From contig DBWM01000038.1 in assembly GCA_002309015.1 (NCBI GenBank), positions 95,059 through 159,058 on the forward strand: a stretch of 64,000 nt of DNA. The letters run 5' to 3'. Shown here piece by piece: positions 1-10,854 of this stretch. Source of the stretch: Myxococcales bacterium UBA1238. Its GTDB lineage: Bacteria > Myxococcota_A > Bradymonadia > UBA7976 > UBA1532. Every line of letters starts with the position of its first letter. The stretch's first letter is position 1. The translations under genes were made by a program, and so were the position numbers. The notes beneath the pieces are model-generated. The model ran no database searches. It was not told the origin of the DNA and was given only the letters and a program-made list of their open reading frames with translations.

Positions 1-106
1 AGACTACATGCCCGAAGCAGAGGATCTGCGTGCGGTGATGAGGTCTGATCCCGTATCAGACCGGGTGATCCTGCATGCAGGCGATAGCTCATCTTCATCA
101 TCGATC

Positions 107-2971
107 TCATTTGTGGGCCAGCGTCTCCTTTAAATATTGCCCGGTATAGCTCTCCGCAACCCTTGTCAGATCCTCTGGCGTTCCCTCCGCGATGATCCTT
201 CCACCCTTGCTTCCGCCCTCGGGACCCATATCGATCACCCAGTCTGCTGTCTTGATGATGTCGAGGTTATGCTCGATCATGAGTACCGTATTGCCCGCAT
301 CGACGAGTCTCTGAATCACGTAGAGGAGCTTTCGGATATCGTCAAAATGGAGTCCGGTGGAGGGCTCGTCCAGGATGTACAGGGTGCGGCCCGTAGATCG
401 CTTGGCCAGCTCACGGCTCAGCTTGATGCGCTGGGCCTCTCCGCCAGACAGGGTAGTGGAGGACTGACCCAGTTTGATATAGCCGAGACCTACATCCTGG
501 AGCGTCTTCAAAGTCTTGACGATCTTCGGGTGAACACTCAGGAGATCGGCTGCCTCGTCCACGCTCATGTCGAGCATGTCGGCGATGGACTTCTCCTTAT
601 ACAGCACGCGCAGGGTCGCATCATTGAAGCGACGTCCTCCGCAGACCTCGCAGGGGACGTAGACATCCGCGAGGAAATGCATCTCTACACGTGTGACACC
701 GGCTCCCTGGCAATGCTCGCAGCGTCCACCCTTGATGTTGAAGCTGAAGCGACCCGGTGCGTAGCCGAATGCCTTGGCCTCCTTCACCTGGGCGAACAAT
801 GCGCGGATGTCGTCCCACACCTTGGTGTAGGTAGCCGGATTGGATCTCGGGGTGCGTCCGATGGGGGCCTGGTCGATGTTGATCACGTGATCGAAATGCT
901 CGAGACCCCGTATCCCCTCGCAATGACTCGACCTCTGCCGGGCATGGTTCAGGGCTGCGGTCGCGGCAGGCAACAGGATCTGGTTGACGAGGGTACTCTT
1001 TCCGGCCCCCGATACACCCGTTACGCAGGTAAAGAGACCTACGGGGATCGAGACGTCGAGCTGCTTCAGGTTGTTGGCGGTAGCACCTACCACGCGGAGT
1101 TGCTTCTCGGGGTTGTTCGGTCTCCGCTGCCTGGGGATCTCGATCTTTTCACGTCCCGAGAGGTAGGCGCCCGTCAGGCTCTTCGGGTTTAAAAGGATCT
1201 CTTCAGGGGTACCCTCGGCCACAACCTGCCCACCGTTTAGGCCAGCGCCGGGTCCAAAATCGACGATCCAGTCGGACTGCATCATCATCTCGGCATCGTG
1301 CTCGACCACGATCACGCTGTTCCCTAAGTCCCTGAGCCCCTGAAGCGCATGGATGAGCCGGGTATTATCTCTCGGGTGCAGACCGATCGAGGGTTCATCG
1401 AGGATGTAGATCACCCCCGTCAGCTCCGATCCCAGCTGGCTTGCGAGACGTATCCGCTGGCTCTCACCGCCCGAGAGCGAAGGCCCCGGCCTGCTCAGCG
1501 AAAGATATTCGAGACCGACATCCTCTAAGAAGCGCAGGCGGCTTTGAGTCTCCTTCAAAAGCTCTTCCACCACCACTCGCATGGATCCCGCATGCTGAAG
1601 GAACCCCTCCAGTCTCTGGCGCACTTCAGGTATGGTCCGATCGCAGAGGTCTGGAAGCGAGATGCCGTCAATCCTGACAGCTGCAGACTCAGGCCGAAGC
1701 CTTTGGCCCCGGCAGGCAGGGCAGGGCGCTTCGAGCAGGTAGGATCCCAGTTTCTCCTGTAGATCCTCGTTCTCCGACTCGCGCCATCTCCTCAGCAGCT
1801 GGGGCAGAAGACCCTCCCATTCCGCCGTAAACTTATGCCCCCGCATGCGCAGCGTGATCGCCTGCCCCTGGGCTCCATAGAGGATGAACGACCGCGCCTC
1901 TTCACTTAAGTCCTGCCAGGGCATCTCCAGATCGATGCCCAGGTTCTTGCAGGCGGTCCGCAGGATCTTGCGATACCACATCAGAACCGGTTGCCCCGCC
2001 ATGTCTTTCCAGGGCTTGTAGGCCCCACCCTCTATGGAGAGCGCAGGATCCGGGATCACCTTCTCGATGTCGACCTCATACGATACCCCAAGTCCATTGC
2101 AGACGGGGCAGCAGCCCTGGGGACTGTTGAACGAGAAGGACTGAGGAGAGAGCTCAGGATAACCGAGATCGCAGTTCAGGCATTGACGGTGCTCGGAATA
2201 GAACCTCTCTTTGGGTTCGCCTTCGACCTGCACGTAGAGGTTGCCGCCTCCATGCCTCAACGCGGTCTCCACCGAATCGCTCAGGCGACGCCTCTGATCG
2301 GGCTTCGCGATGAGTCGATCCACCAGGAGCTCCATCTTGTATTTCCGTTTCTTATCGAGCGTGATCTCCTCGTCGAGGCTGACGATCTCGCCGTTCAGCC
2401 GGATCCTTGTAAAGCCCGAGGCCCTGAGATCCCTTAGAAGATCGCGATATTCTCCCTTGCGGTTCTCGACTAAAGGCGCAAAGAGCTGGAACTTCACCCC
2501 TGGCTCAAGCCTCTCCAAGGCGTTGACGATCTCTTCAGACGACACCGGCGTGACCGGCTCACCACATCTGCAGCAATGCTGCACCCCCACCCGCGCGTAG
2601 AGCACCCGCAGGTAGTCGGTGATCTCGGTAATCGTGCCTACGGTCGATCGGGGGTTCTTGCTCTGGGCCTTCTGCTCGATGCTGATGGTCGGCGATAATC
2701 CCCGCAACGTATCGTAATGGGGTTTGTCGAGCTGTCCCAGGAACTGCCGCGCGTAGGCCGATAGGCTCTCCACATACCTGCGCTGACCTTCAGCAAAGAG
2801 CGTATCGAAGGCGAGCGAGGACTTGCCCGACCCCGAGACCCCTGTAAACACCACCAGCCTGCGCTTGGGCACAGACAGGGTCACATCCTTGAGGTTATGC
2901 TCACGGGCGCCTTTGATCTCGATGCATGAGGTCTCGTGAAGAGACAGGGCAGGGGGTTGGTTTTGATTCAT
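107..2971 (-). CDS. uvrA: Excinuclease ABC subunit A
   Basis: UvrA is the damage-recognition ATPase of nucleotide excision repair; it dimerises and loads UvrB on lesions. The 954-residue product has the expected length and both ABC halves. The first half has Walker A GVSGSGKSS (about residue 44), a zinc module CxxC...CPVC around residues 265-295, and LSGGESQR followed by YILDEPSIGLHP. The second half has GVSGAGKST, a zinc module CEHC...CEVC, and LSGGEAQR followed by YILDEPSTGLHF. The start ATG is preceded by a good GGAGG. An AT-rich -10-like TATATA at 2996-3001 and a LexA-like box lie just upstream, so SOS control is plausible. The gene is complete and no key residue is missing. Confidence 0.98.
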   Translation of the reverse strand: MNQNQPPALSLHETSCIEIKGAREHNLKDVTLSVPKRRLVVFTGVSGSGKSSLAFDTLFAEGQRRYVESLSAYARQFLGQLDKPHYDTLRGLSPTISIEQKAQSKNPRSTVGTITEITDYLRVLYARVGVQHCCRCGEPVTPVSSEEIVNALERLEPGVKFQLFAPLVENRKGEYRDLLRDLRASGFTRIRLNGEIVSLDEEITLDKKRKYKMELLVDRLIAKPDQRRRLSDSVETALRHGGGNLYVQVEGEPKERFYSEHRQCLNCDLGYPELSPQSFSFNSPQGCCPVCNGLGVSYEVDIEKVIPDPALSIEGGAYKPWKDMAGQPVLMWYRKILRTACKNLGIDLEMPWQDLSEEARSFILYGAQGQAITLRMRGHKFTAEWEGLLPQLLRRWRESENEDLQEKLGSYLLEAPCPACRGQRLRPESAAVRIDGISLPDLCDRTIPEVRQRLEGFLQHAGSMRVVVEELLKETQSRLRFLEDVGLEYLSLSRPGPSLSGGESQRIRLASQLGSELTGVIYILDEPSIGLHPRDNTRLIHALQGLRDLGNSVIVVEHDAEMMMQSDWIVDFGPGAGLNGGQVVAEGTPEEILLNPKSLTGAYLSGREKIEIPRQRRPNNPEKQLRVVGATANNLKQLDVSIPVGLFTCVTGVSGAGKSTLVNQILLPAATAALNHARQRSSHCEGIRGLEHFDHVINIDQAPIGRTPRSNPATYTKVWDDIRALFAQVKEAKAFGYAPGRFSFNIKGGRCEHCQGAGVTRVEMHFLADVYVPCEVCGGRRFNDATLRVLYKEKSIADMLDMSVDEAADLLSVHPKIVKTLKTLQDVGLGYIKLGQSSTTLSGGEAQRIKLSRELAKRSTGRTLYILDEPSTGLHFDDIRKLLYVIQRLVDAGNTVLMIEHNLDIIKTADWVIDMGPEGGSKGGRIIAEGTPEDLTRVAESYTGQYLKETLAHK

Positions 2972-3002
2972 AAGGCCTCCAAACTACGGGGCGTCTATAT
3001 AG

Positions 3003-3018
3003 AGAAACGGCTGTTCAG
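3003..3018 (-). promoter_or_regulatory. LexA/SOS-box-like operator at uvrA promoter
   Basis: The plus strand reads AGAAACGGCTGTTCAG. It contains AAAC-N4-GTTC, one mismatch from the GAAC-N4-GTTC type. By my alignment it fits 13 of 16 positions of the Myxococcus xanthus LexA consensus as I recall it (CTRHAMRYBYGTTCAG). It lies directly upstream of the -10-like TATATA (2996-3001) of uvrA, a classical SOS gene. The site is seen in the sequence; its binding by LexA is inferred. Confidence 0.45.
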
Positions 3019-3069
3019 GCAAGAGATCCGGGTGACCTTAGGGTCGGATCCGCATTTGTGAAGCAAATG

Positions 3070-3128
3070 TATGGGGTGGATGAGCGGGAGGTGAGGGCTG
3101 ACGGATGCCCATCTATGGGGTGGATGAG
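3070..3128. repeat. Pair of 15-bp direct repeats
   Basis: TATGGGGTGGATGAG occurs at 3070-3084 and again at 3114-3128, 44 bp apart, between the uvrA upstream region and the 3' end of the beta-barrel gene. No function is evident. It may be the remnant of a small duplication. Confidence 0.6.
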
Positions 3129-3135
3129 GTCTGGA

Positions 3136-3684
3136 TCAGAAGAAGACGCCGCCCATGAACATCAGGTCGTTAATCTTCGAATCGTGATCCTTGATGAGCC
3201 GGGAGACCTGGTGCTCGTAGCGGATCTCGATGTTCAGCGCGAGGACACCGAGGTTGAACTGTGCACCGAGCATGACCGGGATGTAGAACGAAGTGGATTC
3301 GAGATCGAGTTCCTCCATCTGGCCCCGGTCGCTTGCAGAGAGGTTGAACCTGGGCTCAACCCCTGCGCCCAGTGAAAGCCCCAGCAGCGGCAGGGGGATC
3401 GGCAACGCGAACTTGGCCAGAACAGGTACGGAGATCTGGTTTAAGGTGAAGTAGTCGGTGGAGGTGCGATGGTAAAGGGCATCGGCCTCAAGCTTGAGCA
3501 GGACGAGATCCAGCTGATAGCCCGCCCCCACTGCCAGAGGTACGGGATTCAGATCATCGCCCTTAAAGCCGTCATCAAACGCCAGCCCCGAGCCCACCCG
3601 GACACCAAAGGAACCGAAGGCGAAGGCCTGGCTGCTGCAGAGGATCAACATCAGGAAGGTGAGGAGAAGTGATTTAACACGCAT
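3136..3684 (-). CDS. Small outer-membrane beta-barrel protein, hypothetical
   Basis: I do not recognise a named family. The chosen start (MRVKSLLL) gives about 182 residues beginning with a clear Sec signal peptide (Lys/Arg, hydrophobic stretch, cleavage near CSSQAFA). A longer reading frame adds 20 residues that would spoil the signal peptide. The mature part alternates polar and hydrophobic residues with many glycines and ends in an aromatic residue (GGVFF), as in outer-membrane barrels of the OmpW/OmpX size class. A GGAGG lies about 19 bases upstream, rather far. It shares strand with its neighbours but gaps are too large to claim an operon. Barrel topology is inferred from pattern only. 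Confidence 0.65.
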   Translation of the reverse strand: MRVKSLLLTFLMLILCSSQAFAFGSFGVRVGSGLAFDDGFKGDDLNPVPLAVGAGYQLDLVLLKLEADALYHRTSTDYFTLNQISVPVLAKFALPIPLPLLGLSLGAGVEPRFNLSASDRGQMEELDLESTSFYIPVMLGAQFNLGVLALNIEIRYEHQVSRLIKDHDSKINDLMFMGGVFF

Positions 3685-3791
3685 TTGAACTGCATCTTTC
3701 TGGCCTCCCCAGGGGAAGCCGCAAGGGTGAATGAGAGGAAACAAAACTGTGCGATCGATTCATCAACTGTCGCGGGATCTCTAACCGAAGG

Positions 3792-4613
3792 TCAATCGAT
3801 GAGGCCCGTCTCGCGGAGAATTTGGGTCACCTTCTGCAGATCGCCCCGCCCCTGAACGAAGCAGCAGCCCCTGGGTGGCACCATCACCAAAGGTCCCGAT
3901 TGCAACCAGATGGCCCGACCCTGGCCCTGCGCATAGGGGGTGACCTGCCAGACCGCTTCCCCGTGATCCTCCAGGATCTGCACCACCGATCCCGAGGGCC
4001 CCCGCTCGTCACCGGGTGCACCGCTGTTGGCGACCCCCTTGCTTTCGATGGGCGAGGGCGATGCTGTGGAAGCTGCCTGGGGTGCGTTTTCGGCTGCGAC
4101 CGCATCTGAAGACGCTGCGTCTGGGGTGGAGAGCGCCTGTGCTTCTGCTGCCAGGGCCTCCTCGATGAGGGTGCGGACGGGATCGATGTCCTTCCCTTTA
4201 TATTGCAGATCCCCTTCTTCGGGCACCATCACCGAGACCTGACAGGCGAGCATCATCACGCGACCCATCTCGAGCTCGAGTTCGTGGACCACCTTGTGGC
4301 CTGCATCCTGCAACAGCGACCGGATGCGATCCGCGCGCGATGGGGGAGGATCGGCCTGCGCCCCGGGTTGTGAAGGCATGGGCAACGGGTGATCGAAGAC
4401 GCCTGCTGCGCGAAGTTTGGGCTCGATCTCGGCTGCGTGAGGCCCCTGCAAAAAGAGTTCACCCGATGCGGGCACCATCAGCAAAGGCCCCGACACCAGC
4501 CACAACGCCCTGCCTGTGCCGTTTGCAAACGCTGTTACACGCCATACCTGCTCACCCGCCTTCTCGATCACCTGGGTGAGCGCCTCGATCATCTGAGGAT
4601 CTGTCGCATCCAT
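3792..4613 (-). CDS. Hypothetical protein with three copies of one domain
   Basis: The 273-residue product has no signal peptide or membrane segment and is probably cytoplasmic. It is built from three related units of about 60 residues: residues 11-72, 95-155 and 210-273. Each follows the plan 'helix with (I/L)xxAG, then GRxxWLxSGPLxMVPxxGxxxxQG, then a helix'. Copies one and three are close to each other (GRALWLVSGPLLMVP and GRAIWLQSGPLVMVP). The middle copy is more diverged (GRVMMLACQVSVMVP). An Ala/Ser/Pro-rich linker of about 55 residues separates copies two and three. I know no function. The fold may be a small alpha/beta ligand- or protein-binding module. The repeat relation is my hand alignment. 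Confidence 0.75.
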   Translation of the reverse strand: MDATDPQMIEALTQVIEKAGEQVWRVTAFANGTGRALWLVSGPLLMVPASGELFLQGPHAAEIEPKLRAAGVFDHPLPMPSQPGAQADPPPSRADRIRSLLQDAGHKVVHELELEMGRVMMLACQVSVMVPEEGDLQYKGKDIDPVRTLIEEALAAEAQALSTPDAASSDAVAAENAPQAASTASPSPIESKGVANSGAPGDERGPSGSVVQILEDHGEAVWQVTPYAQGQGRAIWLQSGPLVMVPPRGCCFVQGRGDLQKVTQILRETGLID

Positions 4614-4746
4614 ATGGGCCTCCCAAAACCGGGATGATTTTTACAGCGCAAGGGGCCGCTGTGCAATGCAGCTTTGGGGATTTCATGCAGCTTTGGGGGA
4701 TATTACGTCTTTTTGGGGGAAGTCGTGAAGGCGGGGGCGAGATGGA

Positions 4747-7371
<2,625 letters not shown>

Positions 7372-7402
7372 ATGGGCCTCTCTTGATGCGATGAATCATT
7401 TC

Positions 7403-7431
7403 TTTATCGGGTTTTTAAGCTTATAAATCAA
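7403..7431 (-). promoter_or_regulatory. Sigma-70-type promoter candidate for the VWA gene
   Basis: On the minus strand TTGATT and GATAAA are separated by exactly 17 bases, about 30 bases upstream of the VWA gene start. The region is AT-rich compared with its surroundings. Seen by eye only. Confidence 0.4.
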
Positions 7432-7488
7432 GGACATTGAGCCTCTTTTTAATGGCGATTTTTAGCGGTTTTGAAAGCAGGGTAGAAG

Positions 7489-7734
7489 ATGAGCCAAGAA
7501 CCTAAAAGTTTGCTGGAGCAAATCATCGAGGAGCAGGAACTGCGTGCGGAATTAGATCTGGCGAAGAAGCCGCAAATGCCCGAAGAAGGGGAGCGCGCTG
7601 AGGATGCGGCGCCCCGAAAAACGCCCGCGTGGTTTGGAAAATCGGCGAGCGAGCTTCTGGCCGGGCGCGACGGGCGGGTGAATTCAAGCTTATCGGTCGA
7701 TACCGCAGGCGCCAAAGAAACCAAAGAGCCCTAA
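7489..7734 (+). CDS. Small hydrophilic hypothetical protein
   Basis: The 81-residue product is charged, without a signal peptide or membrane segment. It begins MSQEPKSLLEQIIEEQELRA, which looks like an amphipathic helix. The rest is Glu/Ala/Lys-rich and probably disordered. I recognise no family. Support for a real gene: an ATG in a clean frame, an AT-rich upstream region, and a stop codon that abuts the stop of the convergent fabG-like gene with 4 bp overlap, a compact arrangement. A Shine-Dalgarno sequence is weak. Moderately uncertain. Confidence 0.5.
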   Translation: MSQEPKSLLEQIIEEQELRAELDLAKKPQMPEEGERAEDAAPRKTPAWFGKSASELLAGRDGRVNSSLSVDTAGAKETKEP

Positions 7735-8459
7735 AGCCCAAGTCCGCCGTCGATGTCGATGATTTGTCCCGTAATATAGCTCGATTTTTCGCTCACCAAA
7801 AACGCTGCAAGCTCAGCAACTTCAACGGGTTTTCCGTATCGTTTCATGGGGATCGCCTGCAGGATTTCCTCGCCGTGGGCCTCTCGGACTGCAGCGCTCA
7901 GGTCGGTTTCGATCATGCCGGGCGCGATCGCGTTGACGGTGATCCCTTTGCGGGCGAATTCGACGGCGAGGGCGCGGGTGAGGGCTTCGAGGCCGCCTTT
8001 GCTGGCTGCGTAATTGGCTTGTCCGGGTTTGGGGTGCCGGCTCGAAACGGAGCTGATGAAGAGAATTCTGCCCGACCGCTTTTTGAGCATGCACCGGGCT
8101 GCGGTCTGGGCCAGGTAAAAGGCCGCGTCGAGGTTGGTGCGCATCACGCTGTGCCAGTTTTCGCTGCTCATGCGCAGCAGGAGACCGTCCTGAATGATGC
8201 CCGCGCAATGGACGAGCGCATCGAGGGTTTCAAAGCGTTCGATGGCGGTCTGGATGGCTTTTTGGGCCTGCGGTTCGTCGGAGACATCCGCCTGCAGGGG
8301 GATCGCTTCAAGAGCGCCGAGCGCCAGGCATTCTTCGCATAAGGCCAGAGCCGCTTCCCGATTTTGGTGGTAGACGAGGGCGAGTTTTGCGTTGGGTGCC
8401 AGTTTGAGGGCGATTGCGCGGCCAATGCCACGGCTGGCACCGGTGATGAAGGCGTTCAT
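7731..8459 (-). CDS. fabG: SDR-family 3-oxoacyl-ACP reductase (FabG-like)
   Basis: This is a short-chain dehydrogenase/reductase of about 242 residues. It shows the Rossmann motif TGASRGIG at the N-terminus, a DV acidic-residue motif (QADVSD) that binds the adenine ring, the NAG-equivalent written CAG (HCAGII), catalytic Ser in ISSVSS, the YAASK catalytic pair, and the IAPGMIETDL stretch typical of FabG. The C-terminal ITGQIIDIDGGLGL is also FabG-like. I chose the start MNAFITG; upstream residues MAQRKRRHA add nothing. It is divergent from coaBC with about 50 bp between starts, so the two may share a promoter region. As the gene stands alone and not in a fab cluster, its substrate could differ from acyl-ACP. 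Confidence 0.85.
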   Translation of the reverse strand: MNAFITGASRGIGRAIALKLAPNAKLALVYHQNREAALALCEECLALGALEAIPLQADVSDEPQAQKAIQTAIERFETLDALVHCAGIIQDGLLLRMSSENWHSVMRTNLDAAFYLAQTAARCMLKKRSGRILFISSVSSRHPKPGQANYAASKGGLEALTRALAVEFARKGITVNAIAPGMIETDLSAAVREAHGEEILQAIPMKRYGKPVEVAELAAFLVSEKSSYITGQIIDIDGGLGL

Positions 8460-8509
8460 TGCGTGACGGCGCTTTCTTTGAGCCAATAAGGCGTGTATTT
8501 TATGCCGCT

Positions 8510-9769
8510 ATGCTGAAAGAACGTCGAATTCATTTTTGTGTTTCGGGTGGAATTGCCGCTTACAAGGCGATCGATCTGGCGCGTATCTTTGTTAAAGCGG
8601 GTGCGCAAGTCCGCGTCGCGCTTACAAAATCGGCCGAAGCGTTCGTTACGCCCATGACCTTCCAGGCGCTGACGGGTCACGTGCCCCTGCGTTCCACAAG
8701 CGTGGAATCTGAGGGCGATGTGGAGCAGCCTTCGATCATCGCGCATATCAATTTTGCGCAAAACTGCGATGCCCTCGTGGTGGTGCCGGCTACAGCCAAC
8801 CTGCTCGCCAAAGCAGCCTGCGGACTGGCCGATGATTTCGTTTCGTCGGTTTTGCTTGCGGCAACGGTGCCCATCATCGCAGCGCCCGCGATGAATTCCG
8901 CGATGTATTTAAATCCGGCGACGCAAGAGAATTTATCGGTTTTGAAGCGTCGCGGATGGACGATCGTGGAGCCGGGTTACGGGTCGCTGGCCTGCGGTTG
9001 TGAGGGGCCCGGGCGTTTGGCGGATCTCGATGAGATCGCGCGCAGCGTTGAACGGGTGGTAGATAAGGCGCATGCACCTCAACCCTGGATAAATAAAAAG
9101 GTTTTGGTTACCGCCGGCCCTACGCGCGAATATCTCGATCCCGTACGCTTTCTGTCAAACCCTTCCTCCGGAAAAATGGGATTTGCTTTGGCGGAAGCGG
9201 CGTTGCAGATGGGGGCTGAGGTCATTCTGGTGCATGGGCCGGTAACCATCGTGCCGCCGGAATCGCCTCATCTGAAAGTGCTGCCGGTCACCTCTGCAAA
9301 AGAGATGTACGATGCGGTGCATGCGCATGCGGCTCAAATGGATTTGGTGCTGATGTGCGCGGCAGTTGCGGATTTGCGGCCTGCAACCTGTTCGCCCACG
9401 AAATTGCCGAAGGGGGAATGCTCCATGCCCATCGAATGGCTGCCTACGCCCGATATTTTGGCGAGCCTCGGGGCCTGGCGTGCGGATGCCCGGACGCGTG
9501 GAGAAAAAACGCCTGTCCTGATCGGATTTGCGGCTCAAACAGGGGATCCCGTTGCGGCTGCTCAGGAAAAGCGCGCGCGCAAACAGGTGGACTGGATTGT
9601 GGCCAACGACGTGACCGCCGAGGGCGCAGGTTTTATGAGCGATACCAATCGCATCAGCCTGATCACCGCATCACAAGTTGAGACCTGGGATTTAATGTCG
9701 AAAAAAGAAGTTGCCGAGCGACTTTGTGAGCGCATCGATGCTTGCTTCTTTAAAGAGAGTCGCGCGTGA
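8510..9769 (+). CDS. coaBC: Bifunctional phosphopantothenoylcysteine decarboxylase / phosphopantothenate-cysteine ligase
   Basis: This enzyme performs two steps of coenzyme A synthesis. The N-terminal CoaC flavoprotein half has SGGIAAYKA, the substrate-binding PAMNSAMY motif and the active-site Cys segment SLACGCEGPGR. The C-terminal CoaB half starts near KKVLVTAGPTREYLDPVR and has NPSSGKMG and the KLPKG lysine motif. The start at MLKERRIHF gives about 419 residues, usual for the family. The frame can be extended 17 codons upstream, but that would run into the divergent gene. The promoter must lie in the 50 bp between it and fabG. The stop overlaps the next gene's GTG by 4 bp, indicating translational coupling. 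Confidence 0.95.
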   Translation: MLKERRIHFCVSGGIAAYKAIDLARIFVKAGAQVRVALTKSAEAFVTPMTFQALTGHVPLRSTSVESEGDVEQPSIIAHINFAQNCDALVVVPATANLLAKAACGLADDFVSSVLLAATVPIIAAPAMNSAMYLNPATQENLSVLKRRGWTIVEPGYGSLACGCEGPGRLADLDEIARSVERVVDKAHAPQPWINKKVLVTAGPTREYLDPVRFLSNPSSGKMGFALAEAALQMGAEVILVHGPVTIVPPESPHLKVLPVTSAKEMYDAVHAHAAQMDLVLMCAAVADLRPATCSPTKLPKGECSMPIEWLPTPDILASLGAWRADARTRGEKTPVLIGFAAQTGDPVAAAQEKRARKQVDWIVANDVTAEGAGFMSDTNRISLITASQVETWDLMSKKEVAERLCERIDACFFKESRA

Positions 9770-10737
9770 TCGAGGAACGCCAGGAGCTCTGCCGCTTGGC
9801 TTTAGAGGCGCGCGGCGCCATCGAATGGATGCTCGAATGCGGTGAGGGCGATCTTTGGAGACTCGGGGATGCCTCCGAAGAGTCCATCTTTAATGCCTTT
9901 GTAACTGGTGATTTTTTAAGGCAAAATGCCCCGCAAAATGCGAACCGGATACAGCAGCGCGCTCTTCCCAGTCCTCAGGCGCCGTTAAAGCCCGCAGCCG
10001 AGCCTCCAAAGGCTTTGCCCCAACAGGAAACTTCAGATCGCCAGACTCCGCCGTCCCGAATCACTCAGCCGCCCCGAATTACTCAGCCGCCCCGGCCCGC
10101 AAGGCGAACGAGAGCGCCTCTGACATTGCCGCCGGTGCGGGTCGATGAAACCGATGTAACCGTTGCTAAGTCTGCAAAATTACAGGCATTGCGCGATTTA
10201 ATAGGGGATTGCGCGCGCTGCAGTTTTTGTGAAAAACGCTGCGAAATGGTGTTCGGTTTTGGCCATCCAGACGCGCGGCTCATGTTTGTGGGCGATGCGC
10301 CGAGTGAATACGACGACCTGCTGGGCATGCCTTACGCCGACAACATCGGTCAGAAACTGGGCGAAATGATCCGCGCCATCGGGTTAAAGCGCAGCGCTGT
10401 TTACCTCACGTTCATGGTCAAATGCTGTCCGAAAACGAATCAGAAAATTTATGAAAATACGCAGATTTGCCTGCCGTTTTTATGGCAGCAGATAGCGATC
10501 ATCGATCCGCAGATCGTGGTCGCCTTTGGGGAACGGACGGGCCAGATTTTATCTCAGCGAAACGCGCCGATTGCCAGGCTCCGGCAAGAGCAGCTGACGA
10601 TCGAAAACCGGATGCTGCGGGTCACTTACAGCCCCAAGGATGTGCTCGAGCGGCCTCAGATTTGTCGCAAACTGGTATGGGAAGATCTGCAGTCCATCAG
10701 GCGGCATCTGCAGGCGATGGAACAAAAACGTCAATAA
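9766..10737 (+). CDS. Uracil-DNA glycosylase superfamily protein (family 4-like) with altered active-site motifs
   Basis: The 323-residue product has an N-terminal segment (1-50), a Pro/Gln-rich linker (about 55-125) and a family-4-like UDG domain. Four Cys positions fit the iron-sulfur ligands of this family: C149 and C152 (CARC), C220 (VKCC) and C235 (CLPFL). Core strands are recognisable (LMFVGDAPS, YLTFMVKC, DPQIVVAFGE). The usual GEAPG is GDAPS. The usual GxPFVGxAG is GMPYADNIG. The C-terminal 'HP' motif that contributes a catalytic His reads TYSP (residues 287-290). It may therefore be an inactive binder or have a different chemistry. It starts with GTG and overlaps coaBC by 4 bp. Annotation as an active UDG would be unsafe. 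Confidence 0.8.
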   Translation: MIEERQELCRLALEARGAIEWMLECGEGDLWRLGDASEESIFNAFVTGDFLRQNAPQNANRIQQRALPSPQAPLKPAAEPPKALPQQETSDRQTPPSRITQPPRITQPPRPARRTRAPLTLPPVRVDETDVTVAKSAKLQALRDLIGDCARCSFCEKRCEMVFGFGHPDARLMFVGDAPSEYDDLLGMPYADNIGQKLGEMIRAIGLKRSAVYLTFMVKCCPKTNQKIYENTQICLPFLWQQIAIIDPQIVVAFGERTGQILSQRNAPIARLRQEQLTIENRMLRVTYSPKDVLERPQICRKLVWEDLQSIRRHLQAMEQKRQ

Positions 10738-10854
10738 AATCGAATCATTGTGCTGCTTTTTGCCAAATCTGAGTCATCCGGTTTTCATCAATTTGAATCC
10801 TACTTATGAAAACAGAGGAAAATCGTTTCGTTTTCTGGTAGTTTCCCCGCCCCT

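Noticed and set aside
1..133. Open plus-strand frame from the window edge (about 43 codons, with a run of Ser) ending inside the 3' end of uvrA
   Set aside because: It is cut by the edge, has no recognisable protein character and overlaps uvrA by 27 bp. It may be the tail of a real upstream gene, but the window does not show enough.
4614..4746. Repeated CAGCTTTGGGG-like words before the triple-domain gene's neighbour
   Set aside because: Two short similar words (near 4669 and 4687) plus a T/G run; too short and irregular to call a repeat or terminator.
7629..8342. 237-codon plus-strand frame opposite fabG
   Set aside because: The minus strand encodes a clear SDR enzyme with all catalytic motifs; this is its shadow.
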